Of a stretch of 64,000 bases of DNA, positions 35,619 through 43,447 are shown one piece after another. Both the position numbers and the translations under genes were made by a program. Under the pieces are notes generated by a model. It had not been told where the DNA came from and did not search any database. It saw nothing but the letters and a program-made list of their open reading frames with translations. Each line of letters opens with the position of its first letter. Position 1 is the first letter of the stretch. Origin of the DNA: Bradyrhizobium lablabi (GTDB lineage: Bacteria; Pseudomonadota; Alphaproteobacteria; Rhizobiales; Xanthobacteraceae); contig NZ_LT670844.1 in NCBI RefSeq assembly GCF_900141755.1, forward strand, positions 1,116,001 through 1,180,000. Reading direction: 5' to 3'.

Positions 35619-37476
35619 TTTTCTTCACCTGGGTTTTGTCTTCGACGTGAGCTTGGACGTGAGCTTGGACGTGATCTTGGACTTGATCTTGGGTCGGCGA
35701 TCGCGACGAAGGCGTCAACGTCGCGACGTTGCTTGACGGCATCATCTCGGCTTGCGTGAACGCCAGCGGCAACGCGACGGTCACGGTGGTGCCCTCGTCG
35801 ATCTTGCTCTGCAAGGTCATTTCGCCGGCATGGAGCGCGACCAGGCTTTTCACGATCGACAATCCAAGGCCGGTGCCTTCGTGGCGCCGCTGATAGGTCT
35901 TGCCGGCCTGGAAGAAGGGATCGCCGATCCGCTTGAGATCGTCGGCCGCGATGCCGACGCCGGTATCGGTGACGCGCAGCACGAGCCGCGCGCCCTCGAC
36001 ACTGGCTGATACCGTCACCATGCCGCCGCGCTCGGTGAATTTGATCGCATTGGAGACCAGATTGAGCACGATCTGCTTGAACGCGCGCGGGTCGCCGTTC
36101 ATGACCGGCAGATCCTCGAGCACGCGGGTCACGAGGTCGATGCCGTTTTCCCGCGCCTTCAGCGCCAGCAGGTTGCAGCAATTGATCACGGCTGCGCGCG
36201 GCGCGAACGGCTCCGGCGAGATTTCGAAATTGCCGGTTTCCATCTTGGACATGTCGAGAATGCCGTTGACCACGCTCAAAAGATGCTGGCCGGAATCGTG
36301 GATCAGCTGGGCATACTCCCTGCGGTGCGCCGCATCCAGCATCAACGCCTGTTCCTGGACGAGCATCTCGGAGAAGCCGATGATGGCGTTGAGCGGCGTG
36401 CGCAATTCATGGCTCATGGTGGCGAGGAAACGGGTTTTCGACGCATCCGCATGTTCGGCGGCGGCGCGCGCCAGTTCGAGCGCCTGTTCCTGCATCTTCC
36501 GATCGGTGACGTCGCGCATCACGGCGACCACCTCGGCCTCGCGTGTGGCTCCGGTTCCCGGCGCGGAATCGAGCGGCCGGCAGCGCATTTCGATCCAGAT
36601 GAACTCCGCGCCGCCGCGCGGGCCATCCCGCCGCAGACGGAATTCAACGCTGCCCGCCTCGCCGCCGCGCGTGGCGTCCGAAAGTGCCGTGAGATAGGCC
36701 GGTCGATCGGCGACGTGGACGCGGTCGAACAGGCCATGGCCGAGCAGGCGCGCCACCTGGGTGCCCAGCATCGTCTCCGCCGCGGGCGAGATGAATTGCA
36801 CCGCGCCGTTGCGGCGATGGCGCGAGATCACGTCGCTCATGTTGCGCGCCAACAGGCGATAGCGGTCTTCCTCGAGGTTGAGCAGTGCGACACTGGTGCG
36901 CGCCAGCGACTCGGCGCCGAAGGCAAGCCCCGCGGCATAGACCGTCGCCGACATGACGCCGCACGCCATGAAGAGGCCGCGCGAAAAGGGAGTGACATCG
37001 GCCGCCGGCAGCAGGTCGAAATGCCCGAACGCGATCAACAGGGCGGTGCAGGCGAGCGCCAGCGCGGAGGCGAACGCGACCACGCGGCGCGAGGCCGAAA
37101 GGGCGGCTTCGAGCGGAACCACCACGAGCCAGATCGCGGCAAACGACAATATGCCGCCGGTGGTCATCGCCACCATCATGACGAGACCCGCCAGCGCCAG
37201 CGACGAGAGCACATGCGCGCCCTCGTAGCGGCCGGTGCGGGACAGGAACCACGACAACAGGATCGGCGCGATCAGCCAGGCGAACGCTACGACTTCGAGC
37301 GCGGTCGGCGCGCCGCGCATCGCCAGATAGACCGGAAATGCCGCAAATGCCGCAAGGCTTCCGATCAGCCTCGGCGCCATGAAGGCGCGATGACGCGCGC
37401 GCGTCAGCGCATCATATCGCGCCGAAGGGTGCAGCAGCGCATCGAGACAATCGCGGATGATACTCAATACTCTCAC
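35611..37476 (-). CDS. Membrane PAS histidine kinase, DivJ-like
   Basis: The 621-residue protein has about six N-terminal transmembrane helices (35-195), a PAS domain (about 205-335, HRRNGAVQFISPAAETML), and then a kinase core. The H-box is FLATMSHELRTPLNAIIGFSEML, the N-box is LVSNAIKF, and the G boxes are DTGVGI and GTGLGLS. This layout matches DivJ/PleC-type cell-cycle kinases that act on DivK. DivJ is the better topological match but is not proven. The C-terminus carries four-residue repeats (QDHV/QAHV). A near-CtrA site lies 83 bp upstream. Confidence 0.88.
   Translation of the reverse strand: MRVLSIIRDCLDALLHPSARYDALTRARHRAFMAPRLIGSLAAFAAFPVYLAMRGAPTALEVVAFAWLIAPILLSWFLSRTGRYEGAHVLSSLALAGLVMMVAMTTGGILSFAAIWLVVVPLEAALSASRRVVAFASALALACTALLIAFGHFDLLPAADVTPFSRGLFMACGVMSATVYAAGLAFGAESLARTSVALLNLEEDRYRLLARNMSDVISRHRRNGAVQFISPAAETMLGTQVARLLGHGLFDRVHVADRPAYLTALSDATRGGEAGSVEFRLRRDGPRGGAEFIWIEMRCRPLDSAPGTGATREAEVVAVMRDVTDRKMQEQALELARAAAEHADASKTRFLATMSHELRTPLNAIIGFSEMLVQEQALMLDAAHRREYAQLIHDSGQHLLSVVNGILDMSKMETGNFEISPEPFAPRAAVINCCNLLALKARENGIDLVTRVLEDLPVMNGDPRAFKQIVLNLVSNAIKFTERGGMVTVSASVEGARLVLRVTDTGVGIAADDLKRIGDPFFQAGKTYQRRHEGTGLGLSIVKSLVALHAGEMTLQSKIDEGTTVTVALPLAFTQAEMMPSSNVATLTPSSRSPTQDQVQDHVQAHVQAHVEDKTQVKKSA
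35644..35691. repeat. Four tandem 12-bp repeats in the 3' end of the DivJ-like gene
   Basis: Units GACGTGAGCTTG (twice), GACGTGATCTTG and GACTTGATCTTG lie head to tail. On the coding strand they encode QDQV, QDHV, QAHV, QAHV. Because units are 12 bp, gain or loss keeps the reading frame. Confidence 0.9.
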
Positions 37477-37940
37477 GTGCTCTCGCGCTTCGGCGTGTTC
37501 GTCGTCAAGACGCGCCGGAACGCCCCCTTTATCTTTGGCCCAACCTGTCAGAGCGAAATTAAGCGAACGCTAAGGCACGCCGGCCGCCCGGCAAAGACCC
37601 TCTCCCGGCGCGGTTTTTCGCGTTCTCCCTCCGCCTCATTCGACGCGGATGGTGAACGACAGGTTTCCGCCGACCGTCCGGTATGGTTTCGAAATGGTGG
37701 ACGCGCCGGATGCCTCGAAACACGGCAAAATCTCTCATCAATCGAAAATTTACAGCGAATCAATTTCGTAGGTTTTTTTGCGAATTTTCGAGAGTTTAAA
37801 TTCAATGCAAACACTTGCGATTTATCCACGGCTGTTAGTCAGGAACCGATTGCGAGATCAATCGCAACGCTTGCGCGGTCCATCGCAGCCTTCTGCGATG
37901 GTTCGCAACGGAATGAAAAAGAGACGACCGGGGTCGCGAG
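37477..37940. other. Divergent promoter region of the DivJ-like and DUF5330 genes
   Basis: About 460 bp lies between divergent genes. At 37559-37573 is TTAA-GCGAACG-CTAA, one mismatch from the CtrA box, 83 bp upstream of the kinase start. The part from 37740 to 37830 is markedly A/T-rich. Palindromic TTGCGATT/AATCGCAA-like words occur near 37815-37870. No gene or RNA was recognised. Confidence 0.45.
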
Positions 37941-38321
37941 ATGTTTTTTCTGCTGCGCATGGCGTTCTGGCTCGGGCTCGTGCTCGTGCTGCTGCCGAGG
38001 GATAAGTCGCCCGAACAGGACAAACTGCCGCAAGTCGGCGCGTCGCAGGCGGTGTCGGCGGCAACCGCTGCGGTGTCGGACATGAGCCAGTTCTGCAAGC
38101 GCCAGCCGCAGGCCTGCGAAGTCGGCGGCCAGGCCGCGACCGTGATCGGACACCGCGCCCAGGAAGGCGCGCGCAAACTCTATCAGATCATCACCGACAA
38201 GAAGGCGCCGGACCATACCGGGTCGATCGGTGGCGGTGAGAATGCCGCGGAAGCCGCAACCCGTGACACCTTGACGCCGGACGATCTGGTGGCGGAATGG
38301 CGCGGCCCGCCGGCGCCGTGA
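37941..38321 (+). CDS. DUF5330 family protein, exported or membrane-anchored
   Basis: This 126-residue protein begins with a hydrophobic segment (MFFLLRMAFWLGLVLVLLP), followed by a polar region with one cysteine pair (SQFCKRQPQACEVGG). It matches the small alphaproteobacterial DUF5330 family, which is of unknown function. The N-terminal segment may be a signal anchor, placing the rest in the periplasm. It is followed about 100 bp later by sufE in the same direction. Confidence 0.8.
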   Translation: MFFLLRMAFWLGLVLVLLPRDKSPEQDKLPQVGASQAVSAATAAVSDMSQFCKRQPQACEVGGQAATVIGHRAQEGARKLYQIITDKKAPDHTGSIGGGENAAEAATRDTLTPDDLVAEWRGPPAP

Positions 38322-38424
38322 GCGCAAATTAACCCCGGAACTACGTCATTTTCGCGTACGTTCGTATCGCCTTCGCCGGCGCGAGACCCTATATATGGCC
38401 TTGGGTTCGAGCGCAGGGCGCCAT

Positions 38425-38853
38425 ATGACGATCGACGAAATCAGGGACAATTTTGCGGTGCTGGAGGATTGGGACGACCGCTACCGGTACGTCATCGAGC
38501 TCGGCCGGATGCTTAAGCCGATGCCGGAAGCCGAGCATTCGGCGGCCAACAAAGTGCAGGGCTGCGCCAGTCAGGTCTGGCTCGCCAGGCATATCGATCG
38601 CGCGAGCGGCAACGAGCCGCATCTGAACTATCTCGGCGACAGCGACGCGCATATCGTGCGCGGCCTGATCGCGATCCTGCTGACGCTTTATTCCGGCCGC
38701 ACGCCGCGGGAAATTCTCGCAACCGACGCGATTTCGGTGTTCGACGAATTCGGCTTTCGCGAGCATCTGACGCCACAGCGTTCCAATGGCTTGCGCGCCA
38801 TGGCCGAGCGCATCCGCGCCGACGCCCGCGAAGCGCTTGCCGCCGCCTCCTGA
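38425..38853 (+). CDS. sufE: SufE cysteine-desulfurase activator
   Basis: The start at 38425 (MTIDEIRDNFAVLEDWDDRY) fits the SufE N-terminus; the frame open to 38395 adds 10 residues without support. The 142-residue protein has the sulfur-acceptor cysteine in the conserved loop KVQGCASQVWL (near residue 47). SufE accepts persulfide sulfur from SufS and passes it to the SufBCD scaffold for Fe-S cluster assembly in the cytoplasm. The gene is separate from any suf operon here, which is common in rhizobia. Confidence 0.94.
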   Translation: MTIDEIRDNFAVLEDWDDRYRYVIELGRMLKPMPEAEHSAANKVQGCASQVWLARHIDRASGNEPHLNYLGDSDAHIVRGLIAILLTLYSGRTPREILATDAISVFDEFGFREHLTPQRSNGLRAMAERIRADAREALAAAS

Positions 38854-39004
38854 AAGCCCGACAAGCCGATTGGGTTGTCCGTTCACGCCGCCGTGATCGA
38901 CAGCCGTTTCGGCTCTGTTAACCCAGCCACGCCAGGGTCGCCTCGGTCTTTAAACGATTTAAAATGATTTGCAGGATCATCCGCCAACAACTGAAAGTTG
39001 ACGG

Positions 39005-41410
39005 ATGGCTCAGTTTCCGAACCTCTGGCGCTTCATGCGGTCGCGATCGGGTCGCGGCTTCCTGCTGCATTTGAGCCTGTGCGCGGCGCTGTCCGTGACC
39101 GTCGGCTACGGCTTCTATTACTTCAGCCTGAACTGGTTTGAGGAGCACAAGAGCCGCGAAAAGATCATCGCGCTGCAATTGGTCGATGCCTTCGTCACCA
39201 ATTATTCGGCGGTCCGCTCGCAATTCGGCAAGGACGCGCCGGTTCCGGCGACATTCCGGGCGCACGCGATCGAGGCGTTCAACAAGCAGAACAGCGACAA
39301 CTCCGATTTCCGCCTGGCTTCTGTCGGCCGCCCCGGACGCGAGATCCTGACGCCGCCGACGGATGCAAGGATGGCAGAGACCATCGAGGCTTTCGCGGCG
39401 ATGCCGAACCCGAAACCGGTATCGGAACTGCTCGACGTCAACGGCGAGAGGATTTTCCGCACCGTCTATCCGACGATCGCGCGCGAAGAGAGCTGCGTCA
39501 GCTGTCACAACGCATTGCAGCCCGTCCAGACGCCATGGCATCTCAACGACGTGATGGGCGCGTTCGTGATCGACGTGCCGATCTCGCCGTTTTTGCACAC
39601 CGTGATCTGGCAGAGCGCCGGCATCGGCATCGGCCTGTTCCTGGCGCTGGCGCTCGCCGGCCTGACCATTTCGCTGATGCATTTCCGCCAGCTCGAAGCG
39701 CTCGACGCCTCGGCCGCAAAGCTCGGCCGCACCCAGAACTTCCTCGACAGCATCATCGAGAACATGCCGGTGTCGGTCGCCGTCAAGGACGCCCGCGACC
39801 GCTGCTATGTCCTGATCAACCGCACCGCCGAGGCCATTTTCGGCATCGCGCGCGGCGAATTGATCGGCCGGCCCGCCGATGTTTCGCAGAACAAGGAAGC
39901 CGCCAACGACCTGTTCCCGCTCGCCGGCGAGGCGCTGCGCACACAAGAGCTGCAAACCATCGGCGAGCATCTGGTTCATACCCCTCACAACGGCACGCGC
40001 ATCCTGACCACCAGGAACCTCTCGATCCCCGACGAGAACGGCGAACCGCGCTATTTGCTCAGCCTCGCGGAGGACATTACCGAGCGCAAGCAGGCGGAGG
40101 CCCGCATCCAGCATTTGGCGCATTACGATGCGCTGACCGATTTGCCCAATCGGGCCGCCTTCGTGGACGATCTCGCGCGCGCCATCGATGCCGCCAAGCT
40201 CAACAAGGAATCCTTCGCCGTGCTGAGCATCGACCTCGACGGCTTCAAGGAGGTCAACGATGTGTTTGGCCACGCGGTCGGCGACGACGTGCTGCGCCAG
40301 ATGGCAGAGCAGCTGCGCGCGTTCGCGCCCGACGCCTATCTGGCGCGGCTCGGCGGCGACGAATTTACCCTGATCACGCCGAACGGCGATCATCCGGTGC
40401 TGGCCGAAATCCTCGCAAGGCGTCTTCATGCCGCCGTCGCCATCGATCTGGAACGCGACGGCCAGCATCTGCGCGTCGGCATCTCGATCGGCGTCGCCAT
40501 CTTTCCGGCCGACGGCACCGACGCCACCACGCTGCTTAACAACGCCGATGCCGCGCTTTACCGCGCCAAGGGCGCCGGCCGCGGCAAGACGCGCTTCTTC
40601 GAGATCGAGATGGACAACCGCTTGCGCGAGCGGCGCGCCATTTCGAACGAGCTTTCTTCTGCCATCGCGCGCAACGAGCTCTGTCTGCACTATCAGCCGC
40701 TGGCCAAGATCGACGGCGAGGTGATCGGGTTCGAGGCCTTGCTGCGCTGGCAGCATCCCCAGCGCGGCATGGTTTCACCCGCGACCTTCATTCCGGTGGC
40801 CGAGGAAAGCGGGCTGATCATGCAGATCGGCGAATGGGCGCTGCGCGAGGCCTGCCGCGAGGCGGCGTCGTGGTCGCAGCCCCTGCAAATCGCGGTCAAT
40901 CTGTCGCCGATCCAGTTCCGCCACGGCGACCTCGCGGGATTGGTGCATTCACTGCTGCTCGAAACGGGGCTGGCGCCGACGCGGCTGGAGCTCGAAATCA
41001 CCGAGGGCGTGCTGGTCGAGGATTTTGATCGCGGCCTTTCGATCCTGCGCCGCCTGAAGGCGCTTGGCGTGCGCATCGCGATGGACGATTTCGGCACCGG
41101 ATATTCGTCGCTGTCCTACATGCAGTCGTTCCCGTTCGACAAGATCAAGATCGACAAGTCGTTCATCTCGAACGTGAAGAGCAATCCGCAGTCGGCCGCG
41201 ATCGTGCGCGCGGTCATCGGGCTCGCCCATGGGCTCAATCTGCCGGTGCTGGCGGAGGGCGTCGAGACCAGGCCGCAGCTCGATTTTCTCGCCGGCGAGG
41301 CTTGCGATGAAGTGCAGGGTTACCTGATGGGACGGCCGCAGCCGATCGCGCAATATGCTGACCTCATCGGCCAGGACGGCGCGACACGGGCCAAGCTGCT
41401 CAGCGCCTGA
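39005..41410 (+). CDS. Membrane GGDEF-EAL protein with a periplasmic CxxCH sensor domain
   Basis: The protein has 801 residues. Transmembrane helix 1 (about 20-42) and helix 2 (about 200-222) enclose a periplasmic domain of the DUF3365/Tll0287 haem-sensor type. That domain contains C164-V-S-C167-H168, a c-type haem attachment motif. A PAS domain follows (about 243-365), then GGDEF with intact signature at 450-454 and EAL with intact EALLRW (577-582) and DDFGTGYSS. It could both make and degrade c-di-GMP in response to a periplasmic redox or gas signal. It is monocistronic. Confidence 0.93.
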   Translation: MAQFPNLWRFMRSRSGRGFLLHLSLCAALSVTVGYGFYYFSLNWFEEHKSREKIIALQLVDAFVTNYSAVRSQFGKDAPVPATFRAHAIEAFNKQNSDNSDFRLASVGRPGREILTPPTDARMAETIEAFAAMPNPKPVSELLDVNGERIFRTVYPTIAREESCVSCHNALQPVQTPWHLNDVMGAFVIDVPISPFLHTVIWQSAGIGIGLFLALALAGLTISLMHFRQLEALDASAAKLGRTQNFLDSIIENMPVSVAVKDARDRCYVLINRTAEAIFGIARGELIGRPADVSQNKEAANDLFPLAGEALRTQELQTIGEHLVHTPHNGTRILTTRNLSIPDENGEPRYLLSLAEDITERKQAEARIQHLAHYDALTDLPNRAAFVDDLARAIDAAKLNKESFAVLSIDLDGFKEVNDVFGHAVGDDVLRQMAEQLRAFAPDAYLARLGGDEFTLITPNGDHPVLAEILARRLHAAVAIDLERDGQHLRVGISIGVAIFPADGTDATTLLNNADAALYRAKGAGRGKTRFFEIEMDNRLRERRAISNELSSAIARNELCLHYQPLAKIDGEVIGFEALLRWQHPQRGMVSPATFIPVAEESGLIMQIGEWALREACREAASWSQPLQIAVNLSPIQFRHGDLAGLVHSLLLETGLAPTRLELEITEGVLVEDFDRGLSILRRLKALGVRIAMDDFGTGYSSLSYMQSFPFDKIKIDKSFISNVKSNPQSAAIVRAVIGLAHGLNLPVLAEGVETRPQLDFLAGEACDEVQGYLMGRPQPIAQYADLIGQDGATRAKLLSA

Positions 41411-41423
41411 CATCCCCGCCTTC

Positions 41424-41568
41424 CCCGTCATCCCCGGATGAGCGCAATTGCGCTCACTCGGGAGGTGCGCGCCCTTGCGCGCCTCGAAGGATGACAGCCC
41501 GTGGCCCATCCTTCGAGGCTCGCCCAGCGGTGCAAGTGCACCGCAAGGCTCGCACCTCAGGATGACGG
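41424..41568. repeat. Dispersed palindromes between convergent genes
   Basis: Two adjoining palindromic units occur: GAGCGCAATTGCGCTC around 41440, and CATCCTTCGAGGCTCGC...GCACCTCAGGATG at 41508-41564, plus a CTCGAAGGATGA half at 41482. These belong to the same family as the copies at 18917-19049. They separate the GGDEF-EAL gene from the convergent mucR-like gene. Confidence 0.8.
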
Positions 41569-41581
41569 TTGAGATCCCGGC

Positions 41582-41995
41582 TTACTTCCGCCGCCGCCGC
41601 TGCTGGCCGAGCCCCATTTTCTTGGCGAGCTGCGAACGCGCCACCGCGTAGTTCGGCGCCACCATCGGATAGTCGGCCGGCAGGCCCCATTTGTCGCGGT
41701 ATTGCTCCGGCGTCATGTTGTATTGCGAGCGCAAATGCCGCTTCAGCGATTTGAAGCGCTTGCCGTCTTCCAGGCACACCAGGTAATCGGGCGTCATCGA
41801 TTTCTTCACCGACACCGCGGGCTTGGCCGGCTCCAGCGGCGTTTCGATCCGCCCGGTCGAGACCCGCAGCAAGGCGGCGTGAATCTGGCTGATCAGGTTC
41901 GGGATTTCGGACGCCGGTGTCGGATTGTTGCTCAGATACGCCGAGACGATATTCGCGGTCAGGTCGATGAAATTCTTGGACGCAGAATCGGTCAT
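41582..41995 (-). CDS. MucR/Ros-family transcriptional regulator
   Basis: The start at 41995 (MTDSASKNFIDLTANIVSAY) gives 137 residues with the standard MucR layout: an N-terminal helical oligomerisation part (1-50) and a Ros/MucR DNA-binding domain (about 68-120, LKRHLRSQYNMTPEQYRDKWGL). The zinc-finger ligands are altered: C74 is kept, the second Cys is D77, H87 is kept, and the last His region reads Q91/Y92. Zinc-free members of this family are known to keep the fold. MucR proteins are global H-NS-like repressors of exopolysaccharide, motility and symbiosis genes in rhizobia. Confidence 0.93.
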   Translation of the reverse strand: MTDSASKNFIDLTANIVSAYLSNNPTPASEIPNLISQIHAALLRVSTGRIETPLEPAKPAVSVKKSMTPDYLVCLEDGKRFKSLKRHLRSQYNMTPEQYRDKWGLPADYPMVAPNYAVARSQLAKKMGLGQQRRRRK

Positions 41996-42176
41996 GGCCT
42001 GGACCTCTCGGAGACGTATTCGCACAGGTGCTCAAGGGATCGGACAGTATCCGGAAAGCGGCAATACGCTTTCGGGCTCTTCCACTACTTGCTGAATATG
42101 AGCTGATTACTCGCAACGTGACAAGAACGACGGCGCTTTATTTTTCGGACGCAATATCGATCGAAGTACAGCTGGC

Positions 42177-43073
42177 TCAGGAGCGCTGGTCGAGATGCGC
42201 GCGCAGTTCGTCGATCGAGGCAAACCGCATCATGCCTTCCGGCATTTGCGCCTCGATCGAGCCGTCGGAATACAACGAATAGGCCATGCCATCGACGACG
42301 CCGGACTTGAGAACCGTCACCGGCGGCTGTTCCTCGCTTCGCGCGGCCGGCGGGTAGCGATCCGCCGCAGGCGCGCCGGGGCTTGGCTCGGTCGGCGTTG
42401 ACGGCGTCCGGCTGGTTCGCCGCGGCGGCGCATCGGCACCTCTGGCGCGCTCCGATTTGGGCCAGGCATCGTCAAACGTTGCCGGCGCCGCCTCGCTTGG
42501 TTCGAACGGCGGCGGCACGGCAGGCGGTCCCGGACGAAGATCGGGCGGGGGTAATTCGGTGGTTCGCGCCTGCGCGCGCTCGCGTTCCTTCCGCGAGGTC
42601 GACGAGAACAACAGGTTGCGCCGCTGTTTTGCGGCTGGCGCGCCCTCGGCCGGCTCCGGCGCGGGGGGCGGCACTTCGCCGCGGCCGCGATCGCGCGATG
42701 CCGCTTCCTCGTACCATGGCGGCGGCGCGGCCGCTGGCGCGTCGGCGGATGCCGGCGCCGGCTGGTCGCGGCTGAACAGGAAGCCGCCGTCCTCTTGAGC
42801 GGGATTGCCCAGCCCCGCGCCGCCGGCGGCCGGCTGCAGGGCGGCCGCGATGCGCGATTCGGTCGCAACTCCGCCGAGCCGCTGCGCGATGTTCCTCAGC
42901 TCCCGGACGACGGTCCACAGGCCGATCATTACCATCCCGGTGCATATCGAAATCGCGCCGACCAGGATCAACGTATTGCCGAAGCTGAACTCCTTGACCG
43001 GGAGCCCGAACAGGATCGCCAGAAGGCCAGCCAGCAACAGGCCTACACCGGCGACCAGCACCACAACCATCAT
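42177..43073 (-). CDS. Membrane protein of unknown function with a proline-rich domain
   Basis: From ATG 43073 (MMVVVLVAGVGLLLAGLLAIL, upstream GGGGGTGAG) the protein has 298 residues. Two transmembrane helices (about 3-22 and 33-55) are followed by a short helical region (RELRNIAQRLGGV) and a long disordered Pro/Ala/Arg/Glu-rich segment (about 90-245). A small C-terminal folded part follows (VDGMAYSLYSDGSIEAQMPEG, then FASIDELRAHL). No known domain was recognised. The C-terminal segment resembles a short conserved tail seen in rhizobial membrane proteins. The function is unknown. Confidence 0.8.
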   Translation of the reverse strand: MMVVVLVAGVGLLLAGLLAILFGLPVKEFSFGNTLILVGAISICTGMVMIGLWTVVRELRNIAQRLGGVATESRIAAALQPAAGGAGLGNPAQEDGGFLFSRDQPAPASADAPAAAPPPWYEEAASRDRGRGEVPPPAPEPAEGAPAAKQRRNLLFSSTSRKERERAQARTTELPPPDLRPGPPAVPPPFEPSEAAPATFDDAWPKSERARGADAPPRRTSRTPSTPTEPSPGAPAADRYPPAARSEEQPPVTVLKSGVVDGMAYSLYSDGSIEAQMPEGMMRFASIDELRAHLDQRS

Positions 43074-43447
43074 CGAACTCACCCCCGGGCCGCGCTGGAA
43101 ATATGCGCGAGCCGCCAGCGCCACGATACTGTCATATTGTCCACATCGCCAACCGGCAATTCCGGTCGCGGTTCCCCCGAAAAACCCAAGCCTTCAAAGT
43201 CTTGAAGACCCAGCTCTTCAAAACCCAAGCCCCGAAAACCCCACCCCGCTGACAGGATACGATCCGGACCTTAATTTTCGCTCCCGTCCGTCATCCGGGT
43301 TTTTACGGTGACGATTGTTGCGTTGCATCAGGGAATTTACGCCACAATTGCCAATTACTTGGAAAGGGAACTGGGCTATATGGATGCCGGGGATTAGAGG
43401 CCCAAAAGCGCCATCTGGGCCAAGGGGATACCGGGTTACCAATAGCC
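43074..43447. other. Divergent intergenic region with short CCCAAGCC repeats
   Basis: About 370 bp lies between divergent genes. Near 43175-43245 an imperfect motif AAAACCCAAGCC recurs three times, with a small inverted repeat CTTCAA-AGTC-TTGAAG inside. The rest should contain the promoters. No gene or RNA was recognised. Confidence 0.45.

Noticed and set aside
35644..35691. Short tandem repeats considered as a CRISPR array
   Set aside because: The units are 12 bp with no spacers, lie inside a coding region and are in frame. No cas genes are present.
36283..38085. A 600-codon plus-strand frame opposite the DivJ-like kinase
   Set aside because: It is antisense to a kinase with all catalytic boxes and runs through the A/T-rich intergenic region. 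The composition is that of a shadow frame.
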